Positions 58,201 through 63,914 of a DNA stretch of 64,000 nt are shown here, one piece after another. The first letter of the stretch is position 1. Each line of letters starts with the position of its first letter. The translations under genes and the position numbers were made by a program. The notes under the pieces are model-generated. The model saw nothing but the letters and a program-made list of their open reading frames with translations. It was not told the DNA's origin and did not search any database. This DNA comes from Streptomyces sp. Tue 6430. Its GTDB lineage: Bacteria; Actinomycetota; Actinomycetes; Streptomycetales; Streptomycetaceae. The stretch is from NCBI GenBank assembly GCA_021568835.1, contig JAKGSH010000010.1, forward strand, positions 4,526,001 to 4,590,000. Reading direction: 5' to 3'.

Positions 58201-59892
58201 ACGCACTCGTACGACTCCCTCGACCGCGTCCAGACCGTCGGCACGACGACCTTCACCTACGACGGAGGCTCCAACAACCTCACCGGCGACGGCACGACCG
58301 ACTACAACCGCACCCCCGAGGGCGCTCTCCTCTCCCTCTCCACCGGCACCACCAAGCAGTGGGCCCTGACCGACCAGCACACCGACCTGGTCGCGGGACT
58401 GACAGCGGACGGCACATCGGTCAGCGGCTCGACGTCGTATGACCCCTTCGGCAAGAAGACGGCGACCGACGGCTCCACGCCGGCGGTCGGATACCAGTCC
58501 GGCTGGACGGACCCGGCGAGCGGGGACGTCAACATGGCGGCGCGGTGGTACCAGCCGGGGACGGGGTCCTTCGGCTCGCGCGATACCTGGCAGCTGGATC
58601 CGTTGCCGTCCCCTCGTGGTAATAGGTATCTGTACGGCGGTGGAAATCCATTGCTCCGGACGGACCCGAGTGGCCACGACTGGGATTTCGGTTACTACCT
58701 GAATGCCGCACAGACGTTGGTGAGGCCGAGTCCGCTCGGTGTCTTCTTCACCGCCTTCATGGGAGGCAGCGACAGCATCGGCGACGACTGCTATGGCCTG
58801 CCGTGTTATCTCACCTACTCCCACGCCTCCACCAAGGACCTGTTCTGCGACAGCCACCCCTGGACGTCGCAGTGCGGCGGCAGCGGGTCGTCCCCGTACC
58901 GCTTCGGGTCTGGCAGTTCGGCCCCTGGTAGGGGGGGAGGATACGGTGGCGGTGGCGGCTCTACCTCAGGCAACAACCGTTGCAACGGCACATGCACGGC
59001 CCGCCCGACAAAGCCTCCGAAGCCTCCGATCGACCAGAACCCCAACAATGGGCCGCACCCTGTTCCCGGGCCCACGCGCCCCAAGCCCCTGCCTGACTGG
59101 ACGGACGCGATATGGACGGTCGGCAAGGCGGTCACCACGACCGTAACGGCCCAGGCAATGGTCGACCTCTCCGGGACACTCGCGTTCATACCTTTGAATG
59201 CCCTGGCATCGAATGCGCTCCAATCTGACGGGAACGGGACCGGGATTGATACCCGAACCCGTGGAGACTGCCGCCGGGGTGGCGAAGGATGGGTAGAGTA
59301 TGGAGATTTGGACAGTGTGCACGGGGATCGTGCGACCGGCGTGGAGGCGTGTCTGGACAGTGCCTACATCAATGCCAACCCAGGATCGGCGACCGATCCG
59401 GACAAGGTGACTCCGCCCGGATATGAGTGGGCCCGGAAATACGCTGGATACCTCGGTAACAGGCCGCCCGGTCAGTGGGTCAACGCTTGCCATCTTCTTG
59501 GCAGCCAGCTGGGTGGCGACGGTCTCAATCTCAAGAACCTGTCCACTTGTGCGCGCTCGGCAAATGCGAACAGGGTCTCTTCGGATGACCCCGGTATCGC
59601 TGAACATATGTATTACTACGAGAAGCAAGTGAAGGATGCTATACGTGAGGGGCAAGTTGTTCATTATCAGGTGAAACCTGCCTACATGGGGCCAAGGACG
59701 CTCCCGGTCGCTTATGAGATCGCGGCTCACGGTACCCTCAATGGCAAGCCTGGCTTGTCATTGAATGAAGTGGTGCCGAATATGATGTACAGCAATAAAT
59801 ACGAGAAATGGTTCAATATTGGCGCAGTCACCTACCGGGCAAGGCTGTGCCGACCGGCCCAATGCCGTAGGAAGGTAAGGCGAAGAGTGTGA
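49249..59892 (+). CDS. Giant secreted Rhs/YD-repeat polymorphic toxin with LamG domains
   Basis: 3547 residues. Start GTG 49249 with GGTGGGGGA upstream (GTG 49237 lacks a site). Signal peptide RSLVGAVAFVLAVLAG...VAFA. Order by residue: DNRLRE-like beta domain about 357-545; DUF6531 at 770-838 (SLTRTYNSLDPRTGGAFGTG); three LamG-like domains at about 996-1221, 1275-1488 and 1528-1756, each opening YWRLGE; dozens of YD repeats about 1780-3000; Rhs core 3044-3144 (DLVAGLTAD, NRYLYGGGNPLLRTDPSGHD); Gly/Pro linker 3218-3284; toxin tip 3341-3547. The tip has WVNACHLLGSQLGGDGLNLK, resembling Endonuclease_NS_2-type nucleases (His about 3415). The Rhs shell cages and delivers the tip to neighbouring cells (family knowledge). 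The tip is AT-richer than the shell. The immunity gene overlaps its stop. Confidence 0.9.
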   Translation: MRPARSLVGAVAFVLAVLAGTDQVAFAAGGSTGGSDVEAPDQRWGSAAGRSHSAYASATDAAAKGGRDGALTGRGELPAEQSGSVTRLPTVARTPEPGPVVETEAPGAAVPQGFDARRSKEVAGERAERERTYRNPDGTYTTRFYPEPVNFRAADGSWKPIDTTLVPRPLSGPSTMSAGDEGWETASTETQIDFAGTADADPVVRMQVAEDVSIGYGLDDAHPVIGRTDASTLTYENARQNADVEFIAGSDSVKETLVLKDASAPTEWRFPLQLQGLTAGLDSHGNVVFSDAEGNVRAWTPAGWMEDSHYAPDSNEGAISSGVTYSLAVEEGRQVLVVKLDKDWLTASERVFPVRVDPSVKSVDATSGTYVEYPYNTNFASDTVLKAGTYDGGSHKAAAFLRFTGLETSLKNAWVVSANLALYNTWSQSCTARPVTVHPITSNWAESTTSKWPGPSTGSSLVSKSFAHGWRPSGTTTWSCGPAWETIKLGSAGRKLVDDWTHGRKNNYGLAVKASTTDSTGWKQFGSDDYPNGKPSLDVTWTKYGAAYSLGDFTAPVTATTEGVEKVTVTNQGQETWPAGGNYKLRYNLFDSAGKEITDSAKIRWTSMPQAISPGESITLDAKIAPLTPATYTVQWTMDDVGVSRFTTAGVPGPAVKLSSVNIPPQLIAESPGNGVTVNTLTPTLWAKGTDADKYPKSVLQYTFEVCEVEGSNLRKNCRSSTRSSLEQLAVPSGWLSWGKTYAWYGYAYDGAATSVRPGAALLTTQVPQPAVTSHLGGADEGKEIGTREGNYVTAATDGAVSTVGPELSLTRTYNSLDPRTGGAFGTGWSTRWDMQLREEPSTSSALVTLADGSQVRFGKNANGTYTGPSGGALTLTRQLTDWVVRERSGTTYRFLAGGVLTKITDAAGRGQTVTHETATGGRVKKVTDDLSGRSLTLGWTGDHVTTVTTSAVDASTPGLTWSYTYTGDQLVSVCPPTSATKCTVYEYGAGSVYRTGVLDSAPTSYWRLGEAEGSTAASQAVSRAGLADAVHRDTELGGEPAIAGTTDTSAGFDGVDSVVELPTDTLKTSAFPTIELWFKTTTPSGVLAGFHNAEVGEKPGSYRPVLNIDASGKLRGQFFLAGRTVTPITSAQSVTDGNWHHAVLTAGVNTQSLYLDGVRVGSLDGALAEQSLEYAHLGVGYGTTGWMGVATSGWYHFKGQMDEAAFYDHTLDPATIAEHYGARAAIGQLTKVTLPSGRVHATAAYDSASGRLAEHTDDNGGTWKVSAPAYSTASVSYADTVQRSGPTGYWRLGERNGAEAVSPLGDDLAGIYPDTVGLGAAGIFADGDDTAASFTGDGAVEMPVESLGTKTAMSLELWFRTESQGVLVVNQDADFGDTPTGWRPMLLVDAAGKLRGRFSGTGSSLLSKEAVTDNKWHHVMLTGNAGMQALFVDGELQGSMATGVVSGRYPRLFVGGGYASVSWDEQNAGYRNFTGQIDEVAFYDKPLVTFTQTSGVWKYVPPSAGQTDTPNERIRARRGLIAGRGDQYVGVTLADAPAAYWRLGEAEGTALGSEVGGPGMNATLRADAAAVSRLDQTGVFGVGDDRSVKLGSGGTVQLPTSILSGTTDLSAELWFRTTSASGVLLSFQNAAVGQTPTSANPVLNIDAAGKLRGRFYLSGGVSATPVTSPQAVTDGEWHHVVLTAATTTQSLYLDGVKLGAIDGAVADQNRAYVSLGGGYANGGWMDQPAGTYYFNGQIDEAALYRSTLTADQVSAHYRAQAEAADSGLISTVTVTDPKQHTSTTSYDALRGQRIVAAKDATGAVTSYAYDTAGNLHTVTDPNGHATVTGHDARGNIVSTTACRDADSCWTSFASYYLNASDPLDPRNDKPLTRRDARSSDYKDNRYRTEFAYNALGLPTTVTRPDSSTATTLYTTGTEAAVGGGTAPPGLVLTQTTPGGAKTSYRYYANGDLAEAISPSGLVTSYSYDGLGRRTAEKQVSDTFPDGVSTSYTYDAASHVVTETGVGVKNEITDVTHTPVITRSYDEDGHLLSESTKDTTGGDATRTVSYHYDEHGLNDSVTDAEQNTTLLEHDGLGRVTGMTDAAGTHFTYTFTSRGQHATTVLDDWSGDPSGTTRDLTVVSNAYDPAGRLASTTDAMGATTAYTYYDDGLAATTTGKQVTQADGTRHDIVLEANTYDPAGNLTKQVTGGGTATRTFTVDALGRTLTSVFDPAGLNRTAIYVYDADDRVKEQTQTISGNKKLTTAAEYDAAGNVTRQTVTDGGSTHISTGTYDDRGLPLTSVSPRGNVTGADPTAYTTTYRYDALGRPVQQTAPAVQTEENGAAATTSRPTTRTGYNTFGEATHAQDTRGKVTRTEVDRLGRTTAVTLPDYTPPGTSTALTATARTTYTALGQPRTATDPLGRVTRYAYDQFGQLTVQTDPAPDAAAAMAAETDSDLLNPTSPDGGGVTRYTWTPTGLQLSVTDPMGARTEATYDELGRRLTTTAIERYPSQANLVSRYTWDDASNQTASTTPASITTTSTYNPAGEPKTVTDPAGTTRFDYDGLGRRTETTDATDRRTTTAYDALGDVTATTDYGTGTTALRTASAEYDAEGNRTAAISAGSKARSTYAFDALGRMTTQVEPVTTTASITTSLGYDAAGNLTRLTDGRGNKTVYTFTDWGLPESTIEPATPAHPDPADRTWTTVYDKAGQAVKELLPGGVQRERTYDGLSRLTRETGTGAEAATTTRTLEYDLAGRLTAVGTADALTRNTYTYNDRGALLTADGPGGTTSYTYNADGSMTQRTTEAGATDYTYDAAGRMDAVRDSITGNDVLYDFDPAGRPTVEQYATRPAGATAYTVTAKRTYGYDGLGRLSTDTVTSADATTTIASTTYGYDLDGNLTSKRTAGTAGAGTNTYAYDHANRLASWTKDGTTTPYEWDAAGNRTEAGSTTATFDARNRQLTDGTTTYAYTARGTLSSVDTGSGNVRSLTFDAFERKITDGATTHSYDSLDRVQTVGTTTFTYDGGSNNLTGDGTTDYNRTPEGALLSLSTGTTKQWALTDQHTDLVAGLTADGTSVSGSTSYDPFGKKTATDGSTPAVGYQSGWTDPASGDVNMAARWYQPGTGSFGSRDTWQLDPLPSPRGNRYLYGGGNPLLRTDPSGHDWDFGYYLNAAQTLVRPSPLGVFFTAFMGGSDSIGDDCYGLPCYLTYSHASTKDLFCDSHPWTSQCGGSGSSPYRFGSGSSAPGRGGGYGGGGGSTSGNNRCNGTCTARPTKPPKPPIDQNPNNGPHPVPGPTRPKPLPDWTDAIWTVGKAVTTTVTAQAMVDLSGTLAFIPLNALASNALQSDGNGTGIDTRTRGDCRRGGEGWVEYGDLDSVHGDRATGVEACLDSAYINANPGSATDPDKVTPPGYEWARKYAGYLGNRPPGQWVNACHLLGSQLGGDGLNLKNLSTCARSANANRVSSDDPGIAEHMYYYEKQVKDAIREGQVVHYQVKPAYMGPRTLPVAYEIAAHGTLNGKPGLSLNEVVPNMMYSNKYEKWFNIGAVTYRARLCRPAQCRRKVRRRV

Positions 59893-60511
59893 TGAATCAC
59901 ATGCTGGACCAGTTGAGAGGTTCCCTCTCTCTCCTCAATGAGGAAGGGGAGGTCGGAGACATCGTTGACTGGGGCGTCGCGGCTGCCGAACTAGGTGTGG
60001 CCTCATTTCCGGCTGACTACCAAGATTTCGTTGCCTTCCTTGGTGCCGGATCCATCGAGGGCAGCCTCTTCGTGTCGATCCCACGTCCGGGGAATCCGAC
60101 TGCGCCTCTGACGGTAGGTCGCCTGCCTGAGGAAGTGCTGCAGTCTGATTCGATGAATGAGTGGAAGGATTTTCCTGGTGAATCCGGGCAAGCCCTGACA
60201 GAAATACTCGTTTGGGGGCAGACGAACGGTGCGGACGTGCTGTGTTGGGTGGCTTCGGGCCCTGACCCGGACCGCTGGCCGGTGGCGGTCTGGGCGCGCC
60301 AGGGCGGAGGGTGGTCCGTCTATGAATGCAGGATGACGGAATTCCTTCTACGCCTCCTGCGGGCCGACTTCGAAGCATGCCCCCTGAGCGTCACTACATT
60401 GTGGGGTCGAGGGAAGCCCGATTCCTGAACTTTCGAGAAGAGGAGCGGCTCCTCGATGAGGGCGTGGACCCATGGACAGGTGAGTCCACAGACCCGTTTG
60501 CGGGCCTGTGA
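59889..60511 (+). CDS. SUKH/SMI1-KNR4 immunity protein, apparent frameshift
   Basis: Neutralises the adjacent toxin tip in the producing cell (inference from position and family). GTG 59889 or ATG 59892, overlapping the toxin stop. DWGVAAAELGVASFPADYQD then FVAFLGAGSIEGSLFVSIPR is the SUKH core. After LSVTTLWG the frame breaks at the G-run 60403-60406: the present reading stops at 60428, but one more G continues into SREARFLNFREEERLLDEGV and DPWTGESTDPFAGL, stop 60511, the ending usual for Streptomyces SUKH proteins. Repaired length about 207. Lower GC than the shell gene, like the toxin tip. Confidence 0.82.
60487..60510 (+). terminator. Hairpin at the end of the immunity gene
   Basis: CACAG-A-CCCG and CGGG-C-CTGTG pair around TTTG (one mismatch), then ATTCTTTCTT follows. 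It overlaps the last codons of the repaired immunity gene. Confidence 0.6.
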
Positions 60512-60665
60512 TTCTTTCTTGATTCGAGTCTCAGGGCAGCAGGATGGATCAGGCCTGGCGTAACATGGACTTATCTGTGCCCCCTCACCTGCCGCGATGT
60601 ATGAGAGGTGGTAAATCCATTTTCCCTCACTTTGGCGGCGGAAAGCCTCGGGATTTTATGCCATT

Positions 60666-60845
60666 CTATTTCCTTCCCTTGAGGTCGGATATCAGGGAAC
60701 GCAGGCCGATTGGCGTCGTGGTGAGGACGGTGTCCGGGTCGTCGCTCTCGCGAAGGTGGACGGTTCCGGAGGGGGAGGTGGCGACATGGAGGCAGTTCGC
60801 GGCCTCGGCGCTGTACGTGGATTTTTGCCAGGTGAGTTCGGGCAC
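60666..60845 (-). CDS. DUF397 small protein, copy 2
   Basis: 59 residues: VPELTWQKSTYSAEAANCLH, then SGTVHLRESDDPDTVLTTTP and LRSLISDLKGRK. A complete DUF397 domain. GTG at 60845 with GAGGAA ten bases upstream. Its XRE partner is only a remnant (60857-61011), so it is probably orphaned. Confidence 0.83.
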   Translation of the reverse strand: MPELTWQKSTYSAEAANCLHVATSPSGTVHLRESDDPDTVLTTTPIGLRSLISDLKGRK

Positions 60846-60856
60846 GGCGGGGTTCC

Positions 60857-61011
60857 TCACGGGGTGGCGGCGATGTGGTGGATGAAGTCCCGGGACTTCG
60901 GCTCCGGGAGGGCGCGGGACTCCATGTGGTCCAGGACGGCACGGTAGCGGTCCAACTGGGCCTCCGTGTTGAGGAACTCGCAACCGTGGTCGGTGTCCAG
61001 GACGACGGTGT
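60857..61011 (-). pseudogene. Short 3' remnant of an XRE/DUF5753 regulator
   Basis: About 50 codons, from TVVLDTDHGCEFLNTEAQLD to MESRALPEPKSRDFIHHIAA, align with the last residues of the complete XRE protein (LDTVQLDTHHGGCGF..., RDFIHHLIQDV). The sequence upstream changes abruptly at about 61011 into a YdeI-like 5' fragment. A second truncated copy of the same gene type with a different break from the one at 48673. Confidence 0.75.
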
Positions 61012-61062
61012 AACGCGAGGGTCTCCAAGTCCTGAGTCACCCCGGCAGCGAACCACATCCGG
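61012..61062 (-). pseudogene. Fragment of a YdeI-family gene 5' end
   Basis: About 50 bases read MWFAAGVTQDLETLA on the minus strand and match the start of the YdeI-type gene at 47048-47098 (VWFAAGVTRGLEIVA) at roughly 90% by eye. It is fused directly to the XRE remnant, so no complete gene remains. Confidence 0.6.
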
Positions 61063-61108
61063 CCGATCGTCAGGACGCATTCGCGCTACGCCGTAGTACG
61101 TTCCGGGT

Positions 61109-61380
61109 ATGGCCGTAGACCCCGGTCAGCCCGAAACCGAACCGCTCCGGGCGCTCGATCAGCGCAGCAGCGCGGAGCAGGCCGAGGCGGGGGCGACCCT
61201 GATCGTCACGCGGAACAGTCGGCCGATCACGGGTGTACCGGACCTCGACCTGCCCGAGGCCACGGACGAGGAGATCGGCGCCACCCTGCACAGGATGGGG
61301 GTGGCCTCGACGACTGACGCGTACGGTGCGTCGGTCTTCGGTTCTCTTTGGAGGCCGACATGTTCGAGGCTGCCCTCTGA
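61109..61380 (+). pseudogene. Antitoxin-like gene, probably broken
   Basis: ATG at 61109 opens MAVDPGQPETEPLRALDQRS then SAEQAEAGATLIVTRNSRPI, similar to Phd-type antitoxins (residue pattern L-x-x-L-x-x-R-x-S... G-x-x-L-x-V-T-R-x-x-x-P-I). An indel near 61335 would join it to VRFSLEADMFEAAL and a stop at 61380. No toxin gene follows; the next gene is a SUKH gene on the other strand. Uncertain. Confidence 0.4.
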
Positions 61381-61397
61381 GGATGGATATCGACGTC

Positions 61398-62003
61398 TCA
61401 CATCCCGCGGTCTGGGCCGTACCAGGGCTCGCAGCGTTCGTCAGCAGACATCGGGAGATGCCGCAGTTCCACAGGGCCTGGGGAGAAAGCCGAACTGTTG
61501 GGGCCGCTCATGTCTTCGCCGATCAGGTGGCGGTAGAGCCATTCGGCGAAGCTGATGTGGTGCTCCGTCCAGGTTTCGTCATAGGCGACCACGAGCCCGG
61601 TGGCATCGGAGGCGGCGTCAAGGAAGACCGTCTCTCCTCGGTCGGTGCTCGCGATCGGCCATAGGCCGGCGCGGGTGCCGAATCTCAGCTCCTTGAGTCC
61701 GAAGAGCCGACGGGGGTCTTCGTCCGCGTCGAGGTCGAGCTCCTCCCAAGGCACCTCGGACCACGCTTGGATGGTGTCCCGCATCCACTGACCCAAATTC
61801 CAGCGCTCGGTCGCGGGGTGCGAGAGGTACAGGTGGCCATGGAGGTGGACCGGGGCGTATGTGTCGACGATGGCCCGGTAGTCGGCCGGCAGTTGAATGC
61901 CGAGCTCGGTGTGGAGGCGATCCCATGCCGATGGCTCCGCATAGCGGTTCGGGGCCGGGCCGAGCATGGCCATGGTGGCAGCCAGGTAGTCGATTATGGG
62001 CAC
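61398..62003 (-). CDS. SUKH/SMI1-KNR4 family protein
   Basis: 201 residues, GTG start at 62003. The SUKH core is AWDRLHTELGIQLPADYRAI, VDTYAPVHLHGHLYLSHPAT and GLWPIASTDRGETVFLDAAS, with the late W-motif DETWTEHHISFAEWLYRHL. SUKH proteins are the commonest immunity partners of polymorphic nuclease toxins. No toxin tip lies beside it, so it may protect against an absent or foreign effector (orphan immunity). It is distinct in sequence from the SUKH protein following the Rhs gene. Confidence 0.8.
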   Translation of the reverse strand: MPIIDYLAATMAMLGPAPNRYAEPSAWDRLHTELGIQLPADYRAIVDTYAPVHLHGHLYLSHPATERWNLGQWMRDTIQAWSEVPWEELDLDADEDPRRLFGLKELRFGTRAGLWPIASTDRGETVFLDAASDATGLVVAYDETWTEHHISFAEWLYRHLIGEDMSGPNSSAFSPGPVELRHLPMSADERCEPWYGPDRGM

Positions 62004-62155
62004 CTCATCAGGATGGGCCGGTGCTGAGCGTTACGCAGTGGCAGTGTGATCGTCCGAATCGCGTTACGGATCATGCCGGACTGCGGCCCCTGCCGGACGT
62101 GTGCGGAGTCATTGGTGAAGTGTCCGACTGCGATCACGTCAGTCGAGACGGCCTC

Positions 62156-62349
62156 TCATTGCCCGCGCAGCCCTGACTGGTCCTTGAGGCCGGATATCAG
62201 GGCGCGCAGGCTGGGTGCCGTCGTGGTGAGGGCGGTGTCCGGGCGTCGCTCTCGCGGAGGTGGACGGTTCCGGTGGGGGTGGCGGCGACGTGGACGCAGT
62301 TCGAACTGTCGCCGCTGTACGAGGACTTCTGCCAGTGGAGGTTCTGCAC
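62156..62349 (-). CDS. DUF397 small protein, copy 3, apparent frameshift
   Basis: VQNLHWQKSSYSGDSSNCVH, VAATPTGTVHLRESD, then a frame break near 62240: the sequence reads CCGGGCGTCGC where the two sister copies have CCGGGTCGTCGC. Adding the missing T gives LTTTAPSLRALISGLKDQSG and a stop at 62156, about 64 residues. Start GTG 62349 (GTG 62355 is an alternative). It sits 12 bp after the complete XRE gene, as expected for a WhiJ-type pair. Confidence 0.72.
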
Positions 62350-62361
62350 GGTCACTGCCTC

Positions 62362-63249
62362 TCAGACGTCCTGGATGAGGTGGTGGATGAAGTCACGCGA
62401 CTGGGCGCAGTCCAGCGCGATGGACTCCATGTGGTCCAGGACGGCACGGTACTTGGTCAGCTGTGCCTCCGCGTCCAGGAAACCGCAGCCGCCGTGGTGT
62501 GTGTCCAGTTGGACGGTGTCGAGCTGCGGCACGGGCCCCTCGACATAGTCGAAGGACTGGCCGGTGCTCGGGAAGTGCTCCGTGTCGAAGGGGACCACCC
62601 TGAGAGTTACGTGGGGCAGCTCGCTCATGTCGATCAGGTGCTTGAGCTGCCCGAGGACGACTGCCGGACCTCCGTAGCCCATGCGCAGGGCTGCCTCGTG
62701 GATGAACGCCGAGTACGCGGGAGGGTCCTCCCGGTGCAGAACGCCCTGCCGCTTGATGCGGTGCGTGAGGCGGTGCTCGATCTCGTACTGCCGCATGGGC
62801 GGCACCACGCCGCGAAACAGGGCGCGGGCATGGTCCGTGGTCTGCAGAAGAGCGGGGATGTGGATGACGAGGGCCACGCGCAGCCCGGTCGCGTGGTGTT
62901 CCAGTTCCGCGAGGTCGACGAGGGTGGCGGGCAGGTGCTCTCGGTACGACTCCCACCAGCCGGGGGCTCGCCGACCGGTGAGGCCGGCCAGGGCGTCGAC
63001 GAGAGCTTCGTCGGAGCAGTCGTAGGCGGACGCCATGGCGCGGACCCTGTCGGCGCTGACAGGGCTGCGCCCGGTCTCGATCATGCTGACGCGTCCCTGG
63101 TTGACGCCGAGCAGGGCTGCGGCACCCGTCACGCTGAAGCCGGCCTGTTCGCGCAGTCTGCGCAGTTCAGCGCCCAACCGCCGCTGGCGCAGGGTGGGGT
63201 TGTTGGTGGGCGGCAAGACGCCTCCTTCCGGCTGCGGCGGGGAGTCCAT
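62362..63249 (-). CDS. WhiJ-type XRE regulator with DUF5753
   Basis: 295 residues. XRE HTH at about 20-75: LRRLREQAGFSVTGAAALLG then VNQGRVSMIETGRSPVSADR. The DUF5753 domain follows: PGWWESYREHLPATLVDLAE, MRQYEIEHRLTHRIKRQGVL, LKHLIDMSELPHVTLRVVPF and the end ESIALDCAQSRDFIHHLIQD. ATG at 63249. With the DUF397 gene downstream and the ATPase gene divergent, this is the WhiJ/AbaA-type set found in many copies in Streptomyces and linked to development and antibiotic control (family knowledge). Two truncated relatives are at 48401 and 60857. Confidence 0.9.
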   Translation of the reverse strand: MDSPPQPEGGVLPPTNNPTLRQRRLGAELRRLREQAGFSVTGAAALLGVNQGRVSMIETGRSPVSADRVRAMASAYDCSDEALVDALAGLTGRRAPGWWESYREHLPATLVDLAELEHHATGLRVALVIHIPALLQTTDHARALFRGVVPPMRQYEIEHRLTHRIKRQGVLHREDPPAYSAFIHEAALRMGYGGPAVVLGQLKHLIDMSELPHVTLRVVPFDTEHFPSTGQSFDYVEGPVPQLDTVQLDTHHGGCGFLDAEAQLTKYRAVLDHMESIALDCAQSRDFIHHLIQDV

Positions 63250-63290
63250 GTCCCCCACACGAGGTAATCGCGGGTACATCTGTCGATATT

Positions 63291-63306
63291 GGGAGATGTA
63301 TCTCCC
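63291..63306. promoter_or_regulatory. Palindrome GGGAGAT-GT-ATCTCCC, likely XRE operator
   Basis: Seven-base perfect arms with a two-base centre, 42 bp before the XRE start in the region divergent from the ATPase gene. An ACATCT / AGATGT pair (63276-63299) overlaps it. Confidence 0.6.
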
Positions 63307-63444
63307 GACGGTGACTAGCGTAGTGCCGTACCGCCAACAGGCCTTTCCTCTAAGCCGGAAGCGCATCGATTCAGGCAATGCCACCGCCGGGTGCGGCCGT
63401 CGGCGAGTCGCCTCACGCCCCTATCTCCCTCCGAAGGAGTTCCT

Positions 63445-63914
63445 GTGACCGCCACCGTAGCCCCGCCCGACACCTGGGTGTACGCCCTTCGGCTGCCGCA
63501 CGACCCCCGCGCCGCACGGGTCGCACGTATGACCGTGCGGGCGGTGCTGCGCGGGCACGGGAGGGAGGAAGTGCTCGAAGCCGTCGAGCTGTTGGCCTCC
63601 GAGCTGGTCACCAACGCCTACCTGCACACCCAAGGGCCCGCCTCCCTGCGGATGACCGCCCTGAGTGACGGGCGGGTCAGGGTCGGCGTGTGGGACAGCC
63701 ACCCGTACATCCCGGCGCCGTTCGCCAAGCCGCCCGGGGACCGGGTGCCTCCTGCCGGGGTGGACCGGGAGGGCGGGCGTGGGCTGTACCTCGTGCAGGA
63801 GTACGCGGACTGGTGGGGCGGGTGGCCGCTGGAGGGCGGCCGGCTCGGGCGGGGCGGGGGAAGTTGTTGTGGTTCGAGGTCGGGGGAGGGGGCGGCCGCC
63901 GTCTCGGAGGCTGA
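63445..63914 (+). CDS. AbaA-like ATPase (anti-sigma kinase type), apparent frameshift
   Basis: HATPase_c domain protein of the RsbW/SpoIIAB-like kind that accompanies WhiJ clusters. GTG 63445 with GAAGGAG seven bases upstream. Motifs: the N-box VELLASELVTNAYLHTQGPA, then G1 VGVWDSHPYIPAPFAKPPGD and GGRGLYLVQEYADWWG. After GRLGRGGG the frame breaks at the G-run 63856-63860; one more G gives KLLWFEVGGGGGRRLGG and a stop at 63914, 156 residues. As read it runs on past the window end region with no domain. Confidence 0.8.
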
